NCBI GenBank assembly: GCA_021736565.1
Contig: JAIPFO010000069.1
Coordinates: 1-12,350 of the forward strand
Length of the DNA stretch: 12,350 nt
Direction of reading: 5' to 3'
DNA from: Phycisphaerae bacterium
GTDB taxonomy: Bacteria; Planctomycetota; Phycisphaerae; Sedimentisphaerales; SM23-30
The position numbers and the translations under genes were made by a program. Of the stretch, positions 6,695-12,350 are shown piece after piece. Numbering within the stretch: position 1 is the stretch's first letter; the number at the start of each line of letters is the position of its first letter. Below the pieces are notes generated by a model. That model was not told where the DNA came from and made no database searches. It saw nothing but the letters and a program-made list of their open reading frames with translations.

Positions 6695-7348
6695 TTAAAA
6701 TCCAAAGCCCAGTCCGATGGTGAGTTCCTGATAATACTGGCTGTTTTTGAGGTCGCTGCCGCCGTTGAGGAAATGCCATTTCCAATCGAGACGCAGCACC
6801 TGTTTGCCCTCATCGCCGAGCAGGAATTTGATGCCCGCCCCGGCGTTGAAATCAAGTGCTATATCACTGTCAACATCGTCAAAATCACTGAAGAAAAACG
6901 CAGCGCCCGGCCCGGCGGTAACAAACGGCCTGATGCGGCCATCATTTAAATAGTTACCTGTCGGGTAGACCATGGCATTGACGCCCATCAGAAGCCATCC
7001 TGCATCGACGGCACTGGGATTGTTATTCACGCTTTCATCCTCTTTGAGGTTCATATCGGCAAAGACGCCTGCCAGGCTGGCTTCCCAGCCGAAAAATTCG
7101 GAGTCCGCCCCGAGGCGTCCGCCGAACAGCCAGCCATCGTCCATATCCCCTTTGACCGGTTCGCCGGCGGTTTTCGTTCGAAAGGCTTCGCCGCCGGAGA
7201 AATAGCCGGTATAAACCCCTGCTTCCCAGGAATCTTCCCAATCATTTGGCCCCACCCCCTGGGCAAGCAATGCGGGAGCCGTGACGGTCAAGAGCAGTGC
7301 GAATCCTACGAAAACGAGGGGGAAATGGTGATTATTTTGTTTTTTCAT
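6695..7348 (-). CDS. Outer-membrane beta-barrel protein
   Basis: A 217-residue exported protein. The N-terminus is a Sec signal peptide: MKKQNNHH, a hydrophobic core about 10-24, and a likely cleavage after Ala29 in APALLAQG. The mature part of about 188 residues has alternating aromatic/small patterns typical of a small porin-like barrel, such as WEAGVYTGYFSGG (41-53), WLFGGRLGADSEFFGWEASL and PFVTAGPGAAFFFSDF, and ends in aromatic residues (LTIGLGFGF), the usual signal for outer-membrane assembly. Size and pattern suggest eight strands of the OmpA/OmpW-like barrel class. The ATG at 7346-7348 has AAGGAG about 10 nt upstream. The role is unknown: channel, adhesin or structural barrel are all possible. 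It is flanked by the GH99-like gene upstream and mdh downstream, and probably has its own promoter in the 317-nt gap. Confidence 0.8.
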   Translation of the reverse strand: MKKQNNHHFPLVFVGFALLLTVTAPALLAQGVGPNDWEDSWEAGVYTGYFSGGEAFRTKTAGEPVKGDMDDGWLFGGRLGADSEFFGWEASLAGVFADMNLKEDESVNNNPSAVDAGWLLMGVNAMVYPTGNYLNDGRIRPFVTAGPGAAFFFSDFDDVDSDIALDFNAGAGIKFLLGDEGKQVLRLDWKWHFLNGGSDLKNSQYYQELTIGLGFGF

Positions 7349-7665
7349 TGCCTTAAAACTCCTTCATACGTTAAACATTATTCAGTTCAGATCCACAAAC
7401 CGGCACATCCATTAATAGCACCAGCATCGTTATCATAAGCATAATTTGTCAAAATTAAAGTGAAAAGTGGCGATATCGCTAGAAGTATTTAGAAAAATGG
7501 GGCTTTATAACCGTTTTGCCGTGTTTTTTTGGGATGTGACGTTCCAAAACAGCATGACCATGACGGCCGGGTCATCATGGACGCAGGCGTGATAAGTCTT
7601 TTGGGGGCGATTGCCTGTGTTTTGAAGGGCGTTTTAAAGAGGAGAAATGTTTTTTGGTGTGGGGG
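7349..7665. other. Intergenic region upstream of the outer-membrane protein gene
   Basis: 317 nt between the GH99-like stop and the barrel-protein start. On the minus strand TTGACA (7447-7452) and TATGAT (7432-7437) are both present but only 9 nt apart, so they cannot be one promoter; each may belong to a weaker one. An imperfect hairpin lies near 7554-7580 (CATGA..TGAC with GTCA..TCATG), without a clean U-tract. No RNA gene or credible small gene is seen. Confidence 0.4.
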
Positions 7666-8820
7666 TCATCCCTGGGATTTTTTTAAGATCTCGGCGAGGA
7701 TATCTAAATAGAGATATTCGTAATCGTAATACCAGGCCCCGCCGGTATGAGCTGTTTTTGTGGCGGAGTTGTCTTTATTGCATGGCGGGGCTTTTCCGGA
7801 GGTGGGTTCGATTTGGGAGTCTTCATACCATTCATTGAAACTGGTGATCATCATGACATTTCCGCAGCGGGGGTCCAGGTTCGGAATGGCGACATCGGTG
7901 ATCATGGCGCGGAAGAGGTCGCCTGGTTTCGATTTTTTGTTGTCGGAGAAATATCGGGCACGGCCGGGGTGACCTTTTCGGACGGCGGTGTCGTTATAGC
8001 CGGGGGCGATGGTGGGTATAAAGGCGGTGCCGACCGCATTGGCCTGCGTGCGGGCATGGCGATAGTTTTTGGCCAGGTGGCTGATGGCATTGGCGGTATT
8101 GCCCAGCCCTTTAGTGGATTGGCCGTAGACATCGTAGGCGGTAATGGCATCAAAGGGTTTGGACCATTTGCCCTGATAGTTTCCGCCGAAGACGTCATCG
8201 CCCACCAGGTAAACGTCAGGAAATTGTTTCCTCATCTCCTCAAGTACATCCTGCCCTTTATTCCGGAAGTACACCCGGGTCAGGTACACGAAGACAACAG
8301 GTCGGCCATCAATTTTGTAATAGTTGGGATCGCTGAAATATGTTTTTTTAAGATACTCAAAGTCCGTCAACCAGTTTTTATAGTTGGGATCAGTCATCGA
8401 CTTTAGCCGGCCGGTACTTTCATACAAGATGGCATATTTCAGTTTTAAGGCTTCTTTGTGCTGAAGGATGTGATCTTTGAAGGTGATGTCTGTAGCGCTG
8501 CCAGGCCCCCACCAGCTGACCGCCCAGAAATCAATGCCGCCGCGAAGGCTGTATTGGATATGATCGGAGATAACCTTTGGATCGCGTGAACTATAAAAAC
8601 CGGACCTGGGCACCTGAGGGTTTTCAAGTCGGAGCCGAAGCGTATTATTCCAGGACGACTTTCGGGCCGATGCCATGGAATCAGCAGACCGATACCATGG
8701 GTAATAATAGGTACCCACAACCGGCCTGGTCGTTTTGGGCTTATTCGTCATGGCGCAAGCCGGCATATTTAAACTGACCGCACATGCGCCGATGCTTTTC
8801 AAAAAATCCCTTCGTCTCAT
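7666..8820 (-). CDS. Tat-exported GH99-like glycoside hydrolase
   Basis: A 384-residue exported enzyme of the GH99/GH71-like (endo-alpha-mannosidase-like) TIM-barrel group. These enzymes cleave inside mannose-containing chains, often in N-glycans or alpha-mannans. Visible marks: PVVGTYYYPWYRS (33-45), GGIDFWAVSWWGPGS (94-108), DGRPVVFVYLTRVY (171-184), PTIAPGYNDT (269-278) and ITSFNEWYEDSQIEP (325-339). Glu330 and Glu333 in the last are the likely active-site pair by family analogy. The N-terminus MRRRDFLKSIGACAVSL is a twin-arginine signal; MPAC at about 18-21 is lipobox-like, so it may be a Tat lipoprotein. I chose the ATG at 8818-8820, with GGAAAG just upstream, over an in-frame TTG 12 nt earlier that would bury this ribosome site. 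It follows the pilin-like gene after 45 nt and may be co-transcribed. Exact substrate unknown. Confidence 0.8.
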   Translation of the reverse strand: MRRRDFLKSIGACAVSLNMPACAMTNKPKTTRPVVGTYYYPWYRSADSMASARKSSWNNTLRLRLENPQVPRSGFYSSRDPKVISDHIQYSLRGGIDFWAVSWWGPGSATDITFKDHILQHKEALKLKYAILYESTGRLKSMTDPNYKNWLTDFEYLKKTYFSDPNYYKIDGRPVVFVYLTRVYFRNKGQDVLEEMRKQFPDVYLVGDDVFGGNYQGKWSKPFDAITAYDVYGQSTKGLGNTANAISHLAKNYRHARTQANAVGTAFIPTIAPGYNDTAVRKGHPGRARYFSDNKKSKPGDLFRAMITDVAIPNLDPRCGNVMMITSFNEWYEDSQIEPTSGKAPPCNKDNSATKTAHTGGAWYYDYEYLYLDILAEILKKSQG

Positions 8821-8865
8821 GGTACTTTCCAACTTGTAACAGATTTAATACTTATGATGCTGGCG

Positions 8866-9309
8866 TCAATTATCAGCGTTCACGCTTTTTTTTTGCCCCT
8901 CCACCGGTTTTTCCTTCAGTCCCATTTCCCGGCGAATCTTATTATCCTTTGCTATTATTTTCTGAAATTCTACTTCCGAAAAGTGTTTTACAAGGGTGTC
9001 CATAAAAAGGACATTGCGATAGCCAACATCATCTCTACCGGTATGGTTCCCTTCTTGTTCGTATGCCACCACTAACTTAGAGCCAACAGAATCATCCATC
9101 TCAGTGAGGTCTGCCCCGCGATAGACATAAGAACTTTTGCTTTGGCCTTCATGGACTGGACAGACAAGATCTTTTTTATTCAAATCTTCAGTCTCGATAA
9201 GGATTTCAAGGTTGGGTGGCATCTTACCCTCATAATCAATCATATACATATGACATGCTTTACCAATACCATTCAAATGTGAAGCACAATAAATCCCCCG
9301 AATCATCAT
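8866..9309 (-). CDS. Pilin-like small protein, main (C-terminal) reading frame
   Basis: A 147-codon frame resembling the globular part of planctomycete pilin-like proteins. YCASHLNGIGKACHMYMIDY (7-26) followed by EGKMPPN matches their usual Cys-x-x-x-Leu-x-x-Ile-Gly...Tyr..Asp segment that comes right after an N-terminal membrane helix. RNVLFMDTLVKHFSEVEF matches the place where relatives have a DGHV-type end motif, here changed to DTLV. Two cysteines (8 and about 50, LVCPVH) could form a disulfide. The expected membrane helix is missing from this frame but is present just upstream in the +1-shifted frame (9260-9394). This frame has its own start: GGAGGAG (9314-9320) 4 nt before the ATG at 9307-9309. 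So it is either a separately translated soluble domain or the back half of a frameshifted gene. Stop TGA at 8866-8868; the GH99-like gene follows 45 nt later. Confidence 0.6.
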   Translation of the reverse strand: MMIRGIYCASHLNGIGKACHMYMIDYEGKMPPNLEILIETEDLNKKDLVCPVHEGQSKSSYVYRGADLTEMDDSVGSKLVVAYEQEGNHTGRDDVGYRNVLFMDTLVKHFSEVEFQKIIAKDNKIRREMGLKEKPVEGQKKSVNADN

Positions 9310-9394
9310 GGGGCTCCTCCAATGCAGGCAGCAAAACTATCACCATCACTCCAAACAGTCCAATTCCCACTAAAGGCCAAAGCCACTTATCCAT
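9260..9394 (-). CDS. N-terminal membrane-anchor frame of the pilin-like protein
   Basis: A 44-codon frame. It starts MDKWLWPLVGIGLFGVMVIV, one clear transmembrane helix (about 4-22), followed by LLPALEEP, the same layout that precedes the Cys-x-x-x-Leu segment in relatives of the downstream protein. It then runs out of frame to a TAA at 9260-9262. Removing one C from the run CCCC (9310-9313) would join Pro28 directly to the next frame, restoring a continuous protein of about 175 residues. AGGA lies 7 nt before this ATG; an alternative ATG is 6 nt upstream (9398-9400). Unlike true type IV prepilins it lacks a GFTLxE cleavage site. It is best seen as the first half of one gene with the frame at 8866-9309. 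Confidence 0.5.
   Translation of the reverse strand: MDKWLWPLVGIGLFGVMVIVLLPALEEPHDDSGDLLCFTFEWYW
9314..9320 (-). promoter_or_regulatory. Internal Shine-Dalgarno-like GGAGGAG at the frame junction
   Basis: GGAGGAG lies 4 nt before the ATG of the 147-codon frame and directly before the run CCCC where the upstream frame would have to shift by +1. It can serve as an ordinary ribosome binding site for the second frame. It could also stimulate a +1 shift, as an internal Shine-Dalgarno does in prfB; the latter is speculation. Confidence 0.45.
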
Positions 9395-9491
9395 CGCCAT
9401 TTCCTTTCGTCATTGAGCGCACAATTTCTCCCACCGCTTCAGCCCTGGTAAGCTGTTCGGTTATCGATAATCAAATTCCACTTCGTGGTGG

Positions 9492-12350
9492 TTACCTGTC
9501 AAGCCACATTTGGGCGAAGCGATGGAGGTCGTCGAGATCGACTGCGCCGTCATCGGTCAGATCGGCCCCGGTGCAGAAGCCGCAATCCGATTGCATCCAT
9601 TGTTTGGCAAACGATGCGAAGTCACTCAAGCCCATCTTGCCATCGTAAAGGTCGATCAGGGCAGAGGCGGGATCGGATGGATCGGTCTCGAACTGGTTGG
9701 CGCTCTTATCCCGCGCTTTGGCGGTATAGCTGTAGGTCACATCGGCGTCAAGCCCGCTATCGGTATAGGTTGGGCTATTTTGCCATCCGCTGTCGTGGCC
9801 GTTGCCGGCGGTGCAGGTGAAGTAGTATTCGACACCGTTGGGGTCGGAGGCGGTGGTGGCGGTCATGGAGAGTGATGTCGTGCCGGTGGCGATGGGCGCC
9901 GAGGCGAACGTCATCGGATCGGGGGTCGGCGGGCTGGTGTCCGCGTCAAAGTACAGGTCAATGATATGCTGCATGGCATTTTTAGCCGCGGTGCCGTGCG
10001 ATTGGTTATAGACATTCTTCCACTCATTATACCACCCATACTGGTAAAGGGGATTTCCGCCCGCGGGTTGCGAGGGATAGATCGTCGTGTAATGATCCCA
10101 GAATTCGGCATTATTGGCCGGGATGATATTTTTATAATGAACCAACCGGTCGTATATTTTCTTTGACCGGGGCAATCCTTCCGCTGTAATTGCCGCCTGG
10201 AGCGCCGCGGGATTAACCGGGTGCACGCCCCAACAGTGAATGAGAGGCGTTAAATCGACACCGGCTTTTTTGGAAAGTCTCAGGATCCGGCTGTCGATAT
10301 TACTGAGGCCGTCGCCGGGTGTTCCGGCCATATAATCGAGACTTTCCTGATGATAAAAGTCCTTCAACACATGCCAGCCAAAAAGTTCAGCGATATCGAC
10401 ATATCTGCCATAACCACGATGTTGATATCGCACTTCATTGTACTCGCTATAGGTTAAGTTCATGGGGTTGCCATTTCTGAAGTTCTCGGTCACAAACCAT
10501 GTCAGGGCGGCTTGATCAACATTTACATTTTCCAGATAGCCGAGATGCATGGAATCGGTAAACGCTTTGACCAGGTCGACCCCGAACTTTTCGGTGGCGA
10601 TATAGACATAGGGCAGGTTGACCATGGACTCTTCATGTCCGGGAAACTTGGAGAACAACTGGGCATGGCCCAGTTCGTGATAGGTCGTACTCCAGGCGAT
10701 GGGATTCGTTAGAATAATGTGGGAGGAATTCCCGTTGGTTGAGGCCCTCGGATCGTAACCATGGTTGACCTGGGGGTAGCCAATTCCGTAAGCGCCATGG
10801 GCAATACTGATATCCGGCTGCAAATACAACACGGTTCGATTTCGAACCAGGGGTAACCCTAACAATTCAGAAAAACCATCCATCGCCAGGTCCCATTTTT
10901 GCATCAGTGTTACCGGGTCGGCGTAATTGTAAATCCAACTGGTCGGCACCTGCATCATGAATTTATCGGATTCGAAATCCGCCCAGGGGCCGGGATAGTT
11001 GCGTTCGATCTTGGTCCACCTATGCACTGTCGTCTGTCGTGTACTCGTTGCCGAGAAAAACGGCGACCGAACGGCATTGGCGATTTGAACGGTCACGACA
11101 CCCAGGTCGGCCTTGTAGGGGACCACAATATAAATTCCACCGCCAAATGGATTGGCAATGCTGGTGGTTTCGCTGGTAATTGGGAATGTCTTGGTCACCC
11201 GATCGAATCTCTGGAGCGTCTCTTTGGTTATCTTATCCCAGGTATGCGCGCCGACCAGGATTTCAAAGCCCTGATTGACCATGGCGGGCGGGACGGTTAC
11301 TTTACCGATACTTCCGGGCGCCAGGTAGCAGCCGGTGGGCCTCCTGACCGGATCGGAGGCAAAGGCGACAGGAATGCCCCAGAATTCTTCAAGGGTCGCG
11401 TTTATTTGGACATCATAATTGAACTCCGGGTTTGTCGGGCTAACGCAGGGCCCCGGGAAGAACTCGGAGGTTTCGAATTTCACACCGTCGAGGAGGGTTT
11501 GGCGTGTCTGGCAGTTTCCATGGCCAAAGGTAAGGTCGTGGATATACTGTTGAATGGTAAACATGACCCGTTCCAATTCAAGGCCGTCGCTTCCCTGGGG
11601 CACCCTTGGAAATCCGTTGGCGGTCCTTGCATTGATAAAGAGCGGCCCGATAATTGATTCATAAGCGTTGACCAGATCAAACGCGGCAGTCATCACGTTC
11701 TCTGAAGTTCCAAAGAGCAACTTGTCGATATTGATGGTGGGCTTGTATGCCGCTATCTCGCTGTCGGTTAAATTAATGGTTCCCTCCACATGGGCTTTAA
11801 GCTGCGTTAATGCCAGAAGCATATTCTCTTCGGGTATTGTTACCGACGTATCGGGGACAAAGATCTGGAAGCCGGTCGGGCCGATATGATTAAAGCCATT
11901 GCCCCAAACCTGCACATTGAAAGACGTCCCGGTGACCCCTTGGAAGACGATATAATTACCGGGAGACGTTGCGTTGATGATTTTTGTAAAAGCAGTGAAT
12001 TCGCCCGACGGCAGCGTAAATCCCTGTGCCGGGGCACCGTTAAGAACGATCTTGCCGGTCCCATTGCCGAATTGTCCCTGATTAGAACCGATGTAAACGA
12101 TCAGGTCGTACGTGCCATAGGGTAAGTCGGATACCGTCATGTCGAATATCTGTGATATGTCACCGGGCGTTTCTAATGTGCCATTGGCGTGGCCATCCAT
12201 CAAATCACCATTGCCGTCACCGGGCAAATTGGTATGAGGGACGTTCCAACCGTAAGGGCCGCCATTGCGCGAGTCATTGAGAGTGAATGTGGCGACCGCC
12301 CCTCGAAAGCTGGTTATCGGTTGGGGGGCCTGGGGCGATGTCGGGGCCCA
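9492..12350 (-). CDS. Secreted M60-like zinc metalloprotease with dockerin-like tail, 5' end outside window
   Basis: The frame is open to the right edge, so the N-terminus and signal peptide are missing; 952 residues are visible, numbered from the edge. Residues about 1-165 form a beta-rich module, possibly carbohydrate-binding. About 175-290 is helical. The M60/enhancin-like catalytic part (about 290-800) shows GGGIYIVVP (403-411), the zinc motif HELGH (558-562) and a downstream HEES (572-575) whose Glu would be the third ligand, fitting HExxH(8-28)E. About 806-897 is a fibronectin-III-like beta domain. Residues 901-952 are dockerin-like, with a calcium-loop pattern DLTDDGAVDLDDL and two helices ending FAQMWLDR, as in many Phycisphaerae exported enzymes. 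M60 proteases cut glycoproteins, often O-glycosylated mucins; the actual substrate here is inferred. A TTG at 12225-12227 is in frame but is not the real start. The pilin-like gene follows after about 97 nt. Confidence 0.85.
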   Translation of the reverse strand, partial: WAPTSPQAPQPITSFRGAVATFTLNDSRNGGPYGWNVPHTNLPGDGNGDLMDGHANGTLETPGDISQIFDMTVSDLPYGTYDLIVYIGSNQGQFGNGTGKIVLNGAPAQGFTLPSGEFTAFTKIINATSPGNYIVFQGVTGTSFNVQVWGNGFNHIGPTGFQIFVPDTSVTIPEENMLLALTQLKAHVEGTINLTDSEIAAYKPTINIDKLLFGTSENVMTAAFDLVNAYESIIGPLFINARTANGFPRVPQGSDGLELERVMFTIQQYIHDLTFGHGNCQTRQTLLDGVKFETSEFFPGPCVSPTNPEFNYDVQINATLEEFWGIPVAFASDPVRRPTGCYLAPGSIGKVTVPPAMVNQGFEILVGAHTWDKITKETLQRFDRVTKTFPITSETTSIANPFGGGIYIVVPYKADLGVVTVQIANAVRSPFFSATSTRQTTVHRWTKIERNYPGPWADFESDKFMMQVPTSWIYNYADPVTLMQKWDLAMDGFSELLGLPLVRNRTVLYLQPDISIAHGAYGIGYPQVNHGYDPRASTNGNSSHIILTNPIAWSTTYHELGHAQLFSKFPGHEESMVNLPYVYIATEKFGVDLVKAFTDSMHLGYLENVNVDQAALTWFVTENFRNGNPMNLTYSEYNEVRYQHRGYGRYVDIAELFGWHVLKDFYHQESLDYMAGTPGDGLSNIDSRILRLSKKAGVDLTPLIHCWGVHPVNPAALQAAITAEGLPRSKKIYDRLVHYKNIIPANNAEFWDHYTTIYPSQPAGGNPLYQYGWYNEWKNVYNQSHGTAAKNAMQHIIDLYFDADTSPPTPDPMTFASAPIATGTTSLSMTATTASDPNGVEYYFTCTAGNGHDSGWQNSPTYTDSGLDADVTYSYTAKARDKSANQFETDPSDPASALIDLYDGKMGLSDFASFAKQWMQSDCGFCTGADLTDDGAVDLDDLHRFAQMWLDR

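Noticed and set aside
7747..8406. Plus-strand 219-codon frame inside the GH99-like gene
   Set aside because: Antisense shadow with glycine/valine-rich composition and no family features.
8821..8832. TTG start four codons upstream in the GH99-like gene
   Set aside because: It would start inside the natural ribosome site and add residues before the twin-arginine signal, which normally lies at the very N-terminus.
10899..11657. Plus-strand 252-codon frame inside the M60-like gene
   Set aside because: Antisense shadow; the minus-strand frame is continuous and carries the catalytic motifs.
12225..12227. TTG as the start of the M60-like gene
   Set aside because: The frame stays open and protein-like to the window edge, and an exported protein needs a signal peptide that is absent here.

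Overview
The window looks like a piece of a planctomycete chromosome, most likely class Phycisphaerae (Sedimentisphaerales-like). The clues are a secreted protease ending in the dockerin-like tail typical of that group, a pilin-like small protein with a degenerate H-x-DG-type C-terminus, a Tat-exported GH99-like enzyme and a Gram-negative-type outer-membrane barrel. The taxonomy is inferred from protein style, not from a marker gene. Nothing here looks like a phage, an insertion sequence or a CRISPR array.

Layout, left to right. At 1-487 (minus) is the start of cydA, cytochrome bd oxidase subunit I, which runs off the left edge. From 488 to 1993 is a long AT-rich stretch holding the only plus-strand genes: a strong promoter (886-913), a candidate structured small RNA (919-989), tRNA-His (1058-1132) with a terminator, then a second promoter (1353-1380), a long leader, a 44-codon membrane-protein gene (1617-1751) and a second terminator nearly identical to the first. 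From 1994 to the right edge every larger gene is on the minus strand.

Read in their direction of transcription, the minus-strand genes are: a large secreted M60-like zinc protease with a dockerin-like tail (enters from the right edge, ends 9492); a pilin-like small protein that appears split by a +1 frameshift (9394-8866); a Tat-exported GH99-like glycosidase (8820-7666); an outer-membrane beta-barrel protein (7348-6695); malate dehydrogenase (6563-5628); glutamine-dependent NAD synthase (5624-3981), starting 3 nt after the mdh stop; and an SGLT-like sodium/solute symporter (3847-1994).

How they may work together. mdh and nadE form a tight pair that joins an NAD-dependent TCA-cycle enzyme to NAD synthesis. 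The M60-like protease and the GH99-like glycosidase suggest attack on glycoproteins or mannose-containing glycans outside the cytoplasm, and the SGLT-like symporter could take up a released sugar. That link is inferred from families and neighbourhood. The points most worth checking are the small membrane-protein transcription unit, the structured RNA upstream of tRNA-His, the frameshifted pilin-like gene and a diverged intergenic repeat with a GACGC-type core.
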